Origin: an uncultured Coriobacteriaceae bacterium
Lineage (GTDB): Bacteria; Actinomycetota; Coriobacteriia; Coriobacteriales; Atopobiaceae
Assembly: GCA_947367165.1 (NCBI GenBank)
Contig: CANBCO010000038.1
Span: 1-5,491, forward strand
Reading direction: 5' to 3'
DNA: 5,491 nt
Positions 1-5,491 of this stretch are shown here, piece by piece. The notes under the pieces were generated by a model. It was not told the origin of the DNA. It did not search any database and worked only from the letters and a program-made list of their open reading frames with translations. How positions within the stretch are numbered: the first letter of the stretch is position 1; each line of letters opens with the position of its first letter. The position numbers and the translations under genes were made by a program.

Positions 1-1
1 C

Positions 2-544
2 ATGACGCAAGCACTCTCAGAGCTTAAAAGCGCAAAGCGGGCGGTTTTCTCGGTCATGAAAAGCATCGACAAAAAAATGGAAACTGCTTTTGCTCAAACG
101 TTTGAGCGCGTAAACAGCAATTTTCAAGCTATCTTTAAGCTTCTTTTTCCTGGAGGAAACGCGCATCTTGTCTTAACAGAGGCAGAAGATATACAGGAAC
201 AAGGTTTAGAAATAGTGGCACAACCTCGGGGAAAACGCCTGCCAAAGCTTGCGCTTTTAAGTGGTGGCGAAAAGTCGCTTTGCGCGCTTGCGCTCCTTTT
301 TGCTGTCTACAAAACGCGCACTGTGCCGTTTTACATCTTTGACGAGGTAGAGGCGGCATTAGACGACACCAACTTGCAGCGACTCCTGCATGCCATTCAA
401 GAGCTTAAAAAAGAGACACAGCTTATCGTTATTACGCATCAACGTGCTACTATGGAAGAAGCGGATGTGCTCTGGGGCGTCTCTATGGGAGGCGATGGCG
501 TAAGCCAGGTGCTTTCGCAACGGCTTGCACACGAGAAAGGCTAA
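2..544 (+). CDS. smc: Chromosome segregation protein SMC, C-terminal ATPase head (5' end outside window)
   Basis: This is the last ~180 residues of an SMC protein; the frame is already open at the window edge, so the ATG at position 2 is an internal methionine and not a start. SMC dimers form the core of condensin-like complexes (with ScpA and ScpB) that organise and segregate the chromosome. Seen in the sequence: the ABC signature LSGGEK at 268-285, the hydrophobic Walker B strand and catalytic acid in FYIFDEVEAALDD (329-367), and the H-switch in VITHQ (427-441). The close GVSMGGDGVSQVLS near the C-terminus is typical of bacterial SMC. The Walker A motif, both coiled-coil arms and the hinge must lie upstream of the window. 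The gene ends in TAA, three bases before ftsY, and its last codons carry the ftsY Shine-Dalgarno sequence (GAAAGG, 535-540). This suggests co-transcription and translational coupling. Confidence 0.95.
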   Translation: MTQALSELKSAKRAVFSVMKSIDKKMETAFAQTFERVNSNFQAIFKLLFPGGNAHLVLTEAEDIQEQGLEIVAQPRGKRLPKLALLSGGEKSLCALALLFAVYKTRTVPFYIFDEVEAALDDTNLQRLLHAIQELKKETQLIVITHQRATMEEADVLWGVSMGGDGVSQVLSQRLAHEKG

Positions 545-547
545 CAA

Positions 548-1447
548 ATGGGATTACGTGACAGACTGCGCTCGGGTCTTCAGCGCTCGCGCGAGGCAAT
601 TAACGAGATATTTTATATGGGAGGCGACGTTGATGAGGACTTTTGGGAAGACCTCGAAGACCGCCTTGTTTTAAGCGATATAGGCCCTGAGCTTGCCTTA
701 TCTATAAGCGATGAGCTACGCGAAAAGGCCGCCCGAGAAAACCTCACTAAGGCGCCGCAGTTAAAACAAGCGCTTTCGGCGGCTATTGCAAAAACCTTTG
801 CCACATCAGAACAAGATCCCTTCACAGAAACACCAGCGTGTGTAGTTTTTGTAGGCATTAACGGAGCGGGCAAGACCACTACGGTAGGAAAACTTGCAAA
901 CGCCGCCCAGGATGAAGGCAAGACCGTTCTCATTGGGGGCGCCGACACGTTTCGTGCAGCCGCTATTGAGCAGCTTGATGTCTGGGCTGAGCGTGCGGGC
1001 GTGCCGCTTATCACGCGTGAGCGCGGAGGTGACCCAGCAAGCGTTTGTTATGACGTGTGAGCTCGCGCCCAGGCCGAGCAAACAGACCTTGTCTTAATAG
1101 ATACCGCAGGCAGACTCCATAGCTCTCAAGAGCTCATGCGCGAACTTGCAAAGATTGTAAAAGTGACTCGCAAGCAGGCACAGATGCCTGTGTATGTAGT
1201 GCTTGTGATTGACGCTACAACTGGCCAAAATGGTCTTGTCCAAGCGCGTGAGTTTGACGAGGCACTTGATCTTGACGGCATCATCTTAACCAAGCTCGAC
1301 GGAACCGCAAAAGGTGGTATTGCCTCTGCTATAAGTTCTGAGCTCAACTTGCCAATTTTGCGCATTGGCGTAGGCGAGCACATTGAAGACTTTCAAACGT
1401 TTTCTGCTAATAGTTTCTCGGATGAATTGGTTGGAATAGAAGGGTAG
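548..1447 (+). CDS. ftsY: FtsY, signal recognition particle receptor GTPase, interrupted by an in-frame TGA
   Basis: FtsY is the membrane-associated SRP receptor; its NG domain pairs with that of Ffh, the two GTPases activate each other, and the ribosome-nascent chain is handed to SecYEG. The ATG at 548 has GAAAGG seven bases upstream. Residues 1-90 are the N-domain helices, with no long acidic A domain. Motifs seen: P-loop GINGAGKT (103-110), DTFRAAA (133-139), DTAGR (185-189), DATTGQNG (~222-229), TKLDGTAKGG (248-257) and GVGEHIEDF (~274-282). The full frame would give 299 residues, normal for a short FtsY. Codon 171 (1058-1060) is TGA. The spacing from YDV to DTAGR matches E. coli FtsY as I recall it only if the TGA counts as one residue, so this is a substitution and not a frameshift. 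A product stopping at 170 would lack DTAGR and TKLD. It could be a pseudogene, a sequence error or a recoded gene. It ends in TAG followed directly by TAA. Confidence 0.88.
1058..1060 (+). other. In-frame TGA at codon 171 of ftsY
   Basis: The frame reads GGDPASVCYDV, then TGA, then ARAQAEQTDLVLIDTAGR. In FtsY relatives I remember (E. coli FDAIQAAKAR, Thermus YDAVQAMKAR), this position is an aliphatic residue such as I or V. The simplest single-base origin of such a residue is TTA (Leu) changed to TGA. Tryptophan, glycine or selenocysteine would be out of character here. The other four genes in the window contain no in-frame TGA and use TGG for tryptophan, so a genome-wide UGA reassignment is not supported. 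Confidence 0.95.
1061..1079 (+). other. Small GC-rich inverted repeat directly after the ftsY TGA
   Basis: GCTCG (1061-1065) is complementary to CGAGC (1075-1079), with a 9-base interval that can add two more G-C pairs (1067-1068 with 1073-1074). It begins on the first base after the stop codon. A hairpin downstream of a stop can favour readthrough, and bacterial SECIS elements also sit just 3' of UGA, but those usually have a longer stem and a defined apical loop that I do not see. The repeat could be a chance product of GC-rich codons. Confidence 0.35.
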
Positions 1448-1455
1448 TAACGGTT

Positions 1456-2838
1456 ATGTTTAATACATTACAAGACCGGCTAGCAAACGTTTTTTCTGGA
1501 CTTTCGAGCAAAGGCCGCCTTACCGAGGAAGATATTACGCGGGCGATGCGCGAGATTAGACTTGCGCTTCTTGAAGCCGATGTCAACTTTAAGGTGGTTA
1601 AACGCTTTGTCGCGGAGTGCAAAGAACGCTGCATGACAGCTGAGGTGCTGAACTCTCTCACGCCTTCTCAAAACGTCGTCAAAATTGTGCTTGACGAGAT
1701 GACTGAGCTCCTTGGCGAGAGTGCTTCTAAGCTCACGATGGCGCAAAACCGCATGCCAAACGTTATTATGCTCGTGGGTTTGCAGGGTTCGGGAAAAACC
1801 ACGGCCGCTGTGAAACTTGCCTATTACTTGCGAAAACAAGGTCGCGAGCCTTTGTTGGCTGCGTGTGACGTCTATAGGCCGGCTGCAATCGATCAGCTCG
1901 AAGCACTAGGCAGAGAAATTGATATCCCAGTCTATAGTAATCGCGCTTCCGAGAAACCCGTCGAAATCGCGCAGGAAGCGATTAGGGCAGCTGTGGATTC
2001 CATGCGCGACGTAGTCATTATTGATACTGCCGGAAGGCTTCAAATTGACGAGGCGATGATGGAAGAGGCAGTTGCCATAAAGGCAGCTACCAAGCCTGAC
2101 CAAGTCCTTATGGTGGTAGATGCCATGACCGGACAAGATTTGGTAAACGTAGTGAGCGAGTTTTCTGAGCGCACTGATTTTGACGGCGTTATCATGTCTA
2201 AGCTAGATGGTGATGCTCGTGGTGGTGGTGCGTTAAGTGTGCGCGAGGTGACAGGAAAACCTATCAAGTTTGTGAGTGAAGGCGAAAAGCCAAGCTCGCT
2301 TGAGTTGTTTTATCCCGACAGGATGGCAAAACGTATCTTGGGAATGGGGGACATGTACGGCATTATCGATGCAGCTCAAGAGGCTTATGATGAGGAGCAG
2401 CTTCAAGATGCTGAGCGTATGATGCAAAAAGGGCTTACGATGGACGATATGCTTAAGCAGATGAAGACAATTAGAAAGATGGGGGGCTTAAAAAAGATTA
2501 TGCAAATGATGCCTGGAGGCGACAAAATGCTTGGACAAGCTGGAGGACAGCTGGATGAATCGGCATTGACGCGTATTGAGGCAATGATCTTTTCTATGAC
2601 GAGCGAAGAGCGAAAAGACCCCAAGATTATTAACGGCATGCGCCGCGCGCGTATTGCAAACGGTTCTGGAAGAACAGTTCAAGAAGTGAACGCGCTTCTA
2701 AAGCAATGGGGCGAGATGAATAAGATGATGGGAAAGCTTAGGTCTCTTCAAAACTCTGGCGGGATGAGTCCGCGCAAAATGAAGCAGATGATGAATCAGC
2801 TACAAGAAGACATGAAAGGCAAGCTGGGCGGTAAATAA
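1456..2838 (+). CDS. ffh: Ffh, signal recognition particle GTPase (SRP54 homologue)
   Basis: Ffh is the protein subunit of bacterial SRP: it binds SRP RNA and hydrophobic signal sequences through its M domain and docks with FtsY through its NG domain. The 460-residue length is usual for the family. Seen in order: N-domain helices (1-~95), P-loop GLQGSGKT (108-115), DVYRPAA (138-144), DTAGR (190-194), DAMTGQD (222-228), SKLDGDARGG (248-257, serine replacing the more usual threonine), then the methionine-rich M domain from ~300. The RNA-binding helix-turn-helix is RRARIANGSGRTVQEVNALLKQ-like at about 396-417. Methionine clusters (MQMMPGG, NKMMGK, MKQMMNQ) are the expected signal-binding and C-terminal features. 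The gene starts 8 bp after ftsY. The only nearby Shine-Dalgarno match, AAGGG at 1440-1444, is 11 bases from the ATG, longer than ideal, so translational coupling to ftsY may help. No ylxM gene separates ftsY and ffh. All motifs look intact. Confidence 0.97.
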   Translation: MFNTLQDRLANVFSGLSSKGRLTEEDITRAMREIRLALLEADVNFKVVKRFVAECKERCMTAEVLNSLTPSQNVVKIVLDEMTELLGESASKLTMAQNRMPNVIMLVGLQGSGKTTAAVKLAYYLRKQGREPLLAACDVYRPAAIDQLEALGREIDIPVYSNRASEKPVEIAQEAIRAAVDSMRDVVIIDTAGRLQIDEAMMEEAVAIKAATKPDQVLMVVDAMTGQDLVNVVSEFSERTDFDGVIMSKLDGDARGGGALSVREVTGKPIKFVSEGEKPSSLELFYPDRMAKRILGMGDMYGIIDAAQEAYDEEQLQDAERMMQKGLTMDDMLKQMKTIRKMGGLKKIMQMMPGGDKMLGQAGGQLDESALTRIEAMIFSMTSEERKDPKIINGMRRARIANGSGRTVQEVNALLKQWGEMNKMMGKLRSLQNSGGMSPRKMKQMMNQLQEDMKGKLGGK

Positions 2839-2867
2839 AAGCATTCTTGCTTGGTTGCCTTTCTTTT
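2839..2867 (+). terminator. Possible weak terminator after ffh
   Basis: Just after the ffh stop codon, AAGCA (2839-2843) and TGCTT (2848-2852) form a 5-bp stem with loop TTCT. A T-rich stretch, TTTCTTTT (2860-2867), follows after a gap of seven bases. The stem is short and the T-tract is not adjacent, so this is a poor intrinsic terminator. It is listed because no better one is seen on the + strand before the next operon. Confidence 0.25.
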
Positions 2868-2896
2868 GTCAACTACCCCCTTAGTTGCTCGTCTTG

Positions 2897-2916
2897 GTTT
2901 TCTCGGCCGAGAAAAC
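2897..2916. repeat. Perfect 20-bp palindrome
   Basis: GTTTTCTCGG (2897-2906) is followed without a gap by its exact reverse complement CCGAGAAAAC (2907-2916). As DNA it is a symmetrical site that could bind a dimeric protein. As RNA it could form an 8-bp stem with a GGCC loop, but no T-tract follows on the + strand. Its last base is shared with the next inverted repeat. Confidence 0.85.
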
Positions 2917-2941
2917 TTACCACTAAAAGATTAGTGGTAGG
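2916..2941. repeat. Inverted repeat with 9-bp perfect stem
   Basis: TACCACTAA (2918-2926) and TTAGTGGTA (2931-2939) pair perfectly around the loop AAGA. A G-T wobble (2917 with 2940) and a C-G pair (2916 with 2941) can extend it to 11 bp. It is followed on the + strand by GAATGGAAGA, so it is not a + strand intrinsic terminator. On the - strand it is followed by AGTTTTCTC, a weak T-tract. It directly abuts the 20-bp palindrome. Confidence 0.8.
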
Positions 2942-3020
2942 AATGGAAGAGCTGTTTTCGTTGTTTAGCATATAGCACTTAGGGAAAGAGGTATTAACTT
3001 CAGTTTGGTCTGGGGAAACG

Positions 3021-3060
3021 GATAGGGTACCACACGCTGATTATGTGTGTGGAACCCTTC
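3021..3060. repeat. Long imperfect stem-loop, about 15 bp
   Basis: AGGGT (3024-3028) pairs with ACCCT (3054-3058). After one A-A mismatch, CCACAC (3030-3035) pairs with GTGTGG (3047-3052), followed by a G-T wobble and a C-G pair around the loop TGATTAT (3038-3044). Two further pairs (3021-3022 with 3059-3060) are possible across a one-base bulge. This is the longest helix in the gap and is GC-rich enough to be stable in RNA. No T-tract follows, which argues against a simple terminator. Confidence 0.7.
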
Positions 3061-3082
3061 GTGTTTAGTGTATAAACCTGCG

Positions 3083-3105
3083 ATTCTTTATTTACAGTAA
3101 AGAAT
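3083..3105. repeat. Perfect 8-bp inverted repeat
   Basis: ATTCTTTA (3083-3090) and TAAAGAAT (3098-3105) flank the 7-base interval TTTACAG. The stem is AT-rich. A short T-run (GTGTTTTG, 3106-3113) follows on the + strand, so a weak terminator is conceivable. The interval also contains TTTACA, which resembles a -35 box. Confidence 0.6.
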
Positions 3106-3120
3106 GTGTTTTGCAAGAAT

Positions 3121-3177
3121 TACCCTGCAGTCAAGGAAAAGAATAGGGTAGCGCGCGCAGTTTCGCAAGACCTGCGC
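3121..3177. repeat. Two adjacent stem-loops
   Basis: TACCCT (3121-3126) pairs with AGGGTA (3145-3150) around an 18-base loop. Immediately downstream GCGCAG (3155-3160) pairs with CTGCGC (3172-3177). Inside the second, TTT (3161-3163) can pair with AGA (3168-3170) around the loop CGCA, leaving C3171 bulged. The sequence TAGGGTA at 3144-3150 also occurs at 3023-3029, so TACCCT has two possible partners. Confidence 0.5.
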
Positions 3178-3227
3178 AAAGCATGGTATCCCTGTTCGTT
3201 TTCATGGATGCGTTTCTCGGCTAAAAA

Positions 3228-3255
3228 ATTGAACAATTGGCGGCTATTGTTCAAT
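3228..3255. repeat. Perfect 10-bp inverted repeat overlapping a promoter-like sequence
   Basis: ATTGAACAAT (3228-3237) and ATTGTTCAAT (3246-3255) are exact complements around the 8-base interval TGGCGGCT. It covers the -35 and spacer of a possible promoter, so an operator is one reading. On the - strand the same hairpin is followed by a run of Ts (complement of the A-run 3223-3228), giving it the form of an intrinsic terminator for a - strand transcript, although the stem is AT-rich and no - strand gene is evident. Confidence 0.75.
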
Positions 3256-3258
3256 AAT
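3229..3258 (+). promoter_or_regulatory. Possible promoter for the DUF6483-like gene and fhs
   Basis: TTGAAC (3229-3234) and AATAAT (3253-3258) are separated by 18 bases and match the sigma-70-type boxes at 4 of 6 and 5 of 6 positions. Transcription would begin near 3265 and leave a leader of about 100 bases before the first gene. A second candidate -10, TACTAT at 3337-3342, lies closer to the gene but has no recognisable -35 box. Confidence 0.35.
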
Positions 3259-3368
3259 GCAGAGGCATTCCTACAAGCCTGAGCCTGCACCGCGCCCAAA
3301 CGCAAAAGCTAAAGCACGCGCAAACCTCTTTTAAGCTACTATAGAATTCCCCAAAAAAGGAGCACACG

Positions 3369-3803
3369 ATGATAAAGCAAGACTACATTACCCGGCTTAT
3401 TAAGCAATTTAGCGAGCGTGCGACGTTTACGCTTGACAAAGCACTCATAAAAAAGGATCCAAGCGGCGTTGGCGAGACCGAAGAGGCAATTGGCGAGCTG
3501 CTTGAGCTAGATCCCAATACTGTGCTTGCGCTTGAGCCGGATTCGTTTGTCCTTATGGTGACGCTTGGGGGAACGGGGGAGATGGTTTCTCGGCATATAG
3601 CATATGTGCTCGATAAGGTAGCAGATGCCTATTTAGCACAGATTTCGTCTAGCCAAAGCGAGCAGGACCGTGCAGCACTTCAGGAACTTGCGGCACTGAG
3701 ACGCGCGCAGTCGGCGGCACTTTTGGCACATTATGGCATTGCCGCCTTGGAAGTGCCAGATGACCTCGCTACTATTGATAAAGCCATTAAAGAAGCCGAG
3801 TAA
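3369..3803 (+). CDS. Small helical protein, DUF6483-like, function unknown
   Basis: The product has 144 residues. The start is well supported: AAGGAG (3357-3362) lies six bases before the ATG. The opening MIKQDYITRLIKQFSERATFTLDKAL, and the following EEAIGELLELDPNTVLAL segment, resemble from memory the DUF6483 proteins common in anaerobic Gram-positive bacteria, which begin with a similar amphipathic helix and continue with predicted helical hairpins. The rest is alanine-, leucine- and glutamate-rich and should be almost all helix. I see no signal peptide, transmembrane segment, metal-binding cluster or nucleotide-binding motif, so it is probably cytosolic. The gene ends 12 bp before fhs, and its stop codon overlaps the fhs ribosome binding site, indicating one operon. 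No biochemical role is known to me; a link to folate metabolism is only suggested by position. It is too short and unlike in sequence to be FchA cyclohydrolase. Confidence 0.85.
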   Translation: MIKQDYITRLIKQFSERATFTLDKALIKKDPSGVGETEEAIGELLELDPNTVLALEPDSFVLMVTLGGTGEMVSRHIAYVLDKVADAYLAQISSSQSEQDRAALQELAALRRAQSAALLAHYGIAALEVPDDLATIDKAIKEAE

Positions 3804-3815
3804 GGAGCCGCGCCA

Positions 3816-5489
3816 ATGTTGTCAGATATCGAAATAGCGCAAAAAGCGCACGGCAAGCCCATTCAGGATGTGGCCGCTGAACTGGGGATTTCTCCTGAAG
3901 ACCTTGTGCTCTATGGTACGGATAAGGCAAAAGTACGCCTTTCTGCCCTTGCGCACGCGCCCAAAAAGGAGCACCCGGCTCACCTTGTGCTCGTGACGGC
4001 CATGAATCCCACGCCTGCAGGTGAGGGCAAAACCACCACCACTATTGGTCTTGCAGATGCCCTGGCAAAGTTGGGCAAAAATCCTGTGTTAGCACTTCGC
4101 GAGCCTTCGCTCGGTCCCGTTTTTGGCGTTAAAGGAGGCGCTGCCGGAGGTGGGTATGCTCAGGTCATTCCTATGGAAGAGATTAACCTTCACTTTACCG
4201 GCGACTTTCACGCGATAGGTGCTGCCAATAACCTACTTGCAGCTATGGTGGATAACCACATCAAGCAAGGAAACGAACTTGGGATTGACCCGCGCCAAAT
4301 TACCTGGAAGCGCTGTGTAGACATGAACGACCGTCAGCTTCGTCACGTAGTAGATGGCCTTGGCGGCGTGGTCGACGGGATGCCACGTGAAGATGGTTTT
4401 GAGATTACGGTGGCTTCAGAAATAATGGCGATAATGGCACTTTCTACCTCGCTTGCCGATCTAAAAGAGCGCCTTGGCCGCATCGTCATTGGCTACACGT
4501 TTGATAAAGCGCCCGTCCGCGCGCGCGAACTTCACGCAGAAGGAGCGATGTGTGCGCTTCTAAAAGACGCCCTGTCACCCAATTTGGTCCAGACGCTCGA
4601 AGGCACGCCTGCCTTTGTGCACCTTGGTCCTTTTGCAAACATCGCACACGGCTGCAATTCGCTCGTTGCCGATTACATGGCGCTTTCTTATGGCGACATC
4701 GCCCTCACCGAAGCCGGCTTTGGTGCAGATTTAGGCGCCGAGAAGTTCTGCGATATCGCATGTAGGGCAGGCAATCTTAAGCCAAGCTGTGCTGTGGTAG
4801 TAGCCACGATTCGCTCGCTTAAGTATAACGGTGGTGTTTCAAAAGACGCGTTGAGCTCGCCAAACGTTGAGGCGCTTAAGCGAGGGCTTCCCAATTTGGT
4901 GCGTCACGCCCAAAACATGGTGGAAGTCTTTGGATTGCCCACAGTCGTCGCACTTAATCGTTTCTCGGCTGATACGGATGAAGAAATTGCCGCTGTACGC
5001 GAAGCCTTGGAGCCTTTGGGGATTATGATGTGTGAATCAAATGTGTGGGAAAAAGGTGGCGAAGGAGGCCTTGACCTCGCACAAGCCGTTCTTCACTTAC
5101 TTTCCAAGAAACCCCACTTTTCTTTCTCATACGCAACTGGAACGCCTCTTAAAGCAGCCATTTCTGCGGTAGCCACGCGCGTCTACCGAGCGCGAGGCGT
5201 GGTGTATGCTCCTAAGGCTGAAGCGCAGATAAAGCGCCTGGAAGCAGAAGGCTTTGGCGAGCTTCCGGTCTGCATTGCAAAAACGCAGTACTCGTTTTCT
5301 GACGACGCGAGCAAGTTGGCCGCGCCTCGTGACTTTGATATAACAGTACGAGAAGTCAAAGTTGATGCAGGAGCAGGGTTTGTGCGTGTGCTTACGGGTG
5401 CGATTATGACAATGCCAGGGCTTCCAAAACATCCCGCCGCCGAGAAAATCGACTGTGATGGAGAAGGTGTGATTTCCGGTCTGTTTTAG
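3816..5489 (+). CDS. fhs: Formate-tetrahydrofolate ligase (formyltetrahydrofolate synthetase)
   Basis: This cytosolic enzyme joins formate to tetrahydrofolate using ATP, through a formyl-phosphate intermediate, giving 10-formyl-THF for purine synthesis, initiator Met-tRNA formylation and, in some anaerobes, acetogenic or purine/amino-acid fermentation. The 557-residue length is typical and both ends look complete. Seen: P-loop [11 protein letters not shown] (66-76), LREPSLGP with the conserved arginine at 95, family signature [11 protein letters not shown] (104-114), second signature [12 protein letters not shown] (329-340), and the usual C-terminal close [19 protein letters not shown]...GLF. 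In the well-studied clostridial-type enzyme, the equivalent P-loop lysine and the following arginine contact the phosphate; the assignment here is by motif. AAGGAG (3802-3807) lies eight bases before the ATG and overlaps the preceding TAA. The gene ends in TAG. No folD or fchA neighbour is visible before the window ends two bases later. Confidence 0.97.
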   Translation: MLSDIEIAQKAHGKPIQDVAAELGISPEDLVLYGTDKAKVRLSALAHAPKKEHPAHLVLVTAMNPTPAGEGKTTTTIGLADALAKLGKNPVLALREPSLGPVFGVKGGAAGGGYAQVIPMEEINLHFTGDFHAIGAANNLLAAMVDNHIKQGNELGIDPRQITWKRCVDMNDRQLRHVVDGLGGVVDGMPREDGFEITVASEIMAIMALSTSLADLKERLGRIVIGYTFDKAPVRARELHAEGAMCALLKDALSPNLVQTLEGTPAFVHLGPFANIAHGCNSLVADYMALSYGDIALTEAGFGADLGAEKFCDIACRAGNLKPSCAVVVATIRSLKYNGGVSKDALSSPNVEALKRGLPNLVRHAQNMVEVFGLPTVVALNRFSADTDEEIAAVREALEPLGIMMCESNVWEKGGEGGLDLAQAVLHLLSKKPHFSFSYATGTPLKAAISAVATRVYRARGVVYAPKAEAQIKRLEAEGFGELPVCIAKTQYSFSDDASKLAAPRDFDITVREVKVDAGAGFVRVLTGAIMTMPGLPKHPAAEKIDCDGEGVISGLF

Positions 5490-5491
5490 GA

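Larger units (their letters stand above)
2839..3368. other. 530-bp gap without a convincing gene, rich in inverted repeats
   Basis: No reading frame here has both a reasonable length and a ribosome binding site. The longest, on the - strand at 3120-3305, starts with TTG, has no Shine-Dalgarno and resembles nothing I recognise. At least eight inverted repeats occur between 2839 and 3288; the best are listed separately. Lesser ones are CAACTA/TAGTTG (2870-2887), AATGC/GCATT (3256-3269) and AGGC/GCCT (3263-3280). The stretch must contain the end of the ffh transcript and the start of the next operon. It may also encode a structured RNA, but I recognise no known RNA class in it. Confidence 0.6.

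Noticed and set aside
548..1447. Genome-wide reassignment of TGA to Trp or Gly
   Set aside because: More than 1,300 other codons in the window contain no in-frame TGA, while TGG and GGA are used normally. The position in FtsY also suits neither residue.
1136..1447. Independent gene encoding the FtsY C-terminal 103 residues
   Set aside because: The ATG at 1136 has no good ribosome binding site and is an ordinary methionine inside FtsY. The upstream DTAGR codons are in the same frame, so this is the continuation of ftsY.
3091..3120. Second promoter candidate TTTACA-N18-AAGAAT
   Set aside because: The -35 box is good but the -10 box matches only 4 of 6 positions, and the -35 lies inside a hairpin loop. 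It was kept out of the features as weaker than the 3229-3258 candidate.
2943..3224. Short + strand peptides in the gap (10-13 codons at 2943, 3043 and 3183)
   Set aside because: None has a properly spaced Shine-Dalgarno or a run of regulatory codons, so there is no support for leader peptides.
3120..3305. 61-codon open frame on the - strand in the gap
   Set aside because: It begins with TTG one codon after a stop, has no Shine-Dalgarno, resembles no family I know, and runs through several inverted repeats. It is probably chance.
2839..3368. SRP RNA (ffs), sometimes sought near ffh
   Set aside because: The conserved SRP RNA tetraloop and internal loop sequence (CCGGAAGGAAGCAG-like) is absent from both strands of the gap.
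3000..3368. Tetrahydrofolate or other known riboswitch ahead of the fhs operon
   Set aside because: The GTGTGTGG stem looked suggestive, but I could not match the conserved core of a THF, glycine or SAM riboswitch. A covariance search would be decisive.

Overview
The window carries five protein genes, all on the + strand, plus one long non-coding gap. It looks like chromosomal housekeeping DNA from a moderate-GC Gram-positive-type anaerobe. The gene order smc-ftsY-ffh, the short FtsY of about 300 residues without an acidic N-terminal extension, and an ATP-dependent formate-tetrahydrofolate ligase all fit this. A member of the Coriobacteriia is my best guess. That guess rests on general resemblance, not on a search.

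Left block (1-2838): the C-terminal ATPase head of SMC, cut by the window edge, is followed after 3 bp by ftsY, and ftsY after 8 bp by ffh. These genes are probably co-transcribed. Ffh is the SRP GTPase that, with SRP RNA, captures signal sequences; FtsY is its membrane receptor GTPase. The main anomaly of the window is here. The ftsY frame is interrupted by an in-frame TGA at 1058-1060 (codon 171), yet the reading frame and the conserved GTPase motifs continue intact to the TAG at 1445-1447. A protein ending at the TGA would lack the DTAGR and TKLD motifs and should be inactive, although ftsY is normally essential. The options are a sequence error, a recent nonsense mutation, or translational readthrough/recoding.

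Middle (2839-3368): about 530 bp without a convincing gene, packed with inverted repeats. They include a perfect 20-bp palindrome, several strong stem-loops, and a dyad overlapping a promoter-like sequence ahead of the next operon. It may hold a weak ffh terminator, operators, or an unrecognised structured RNA.

Right block (3369-5489): a small helical protein resembling the DUF6483 group lies 12 bp upstream of a complete fhs gene (formate-tetrahydrofolate ligase). The fhs Shine-Dalgarno sequence overlaps the upstream stop codon, so the pair is probably one operon. Fhs feeds formate into the one-carbon folate pool; the role of its small partner is unknown.

I saw no CRISPR array, mobile element, tRNA, rRNA or obvious new multi-gene system. 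The items most worth a second look are the ftsY TGA and the stem-loop-rich gap.
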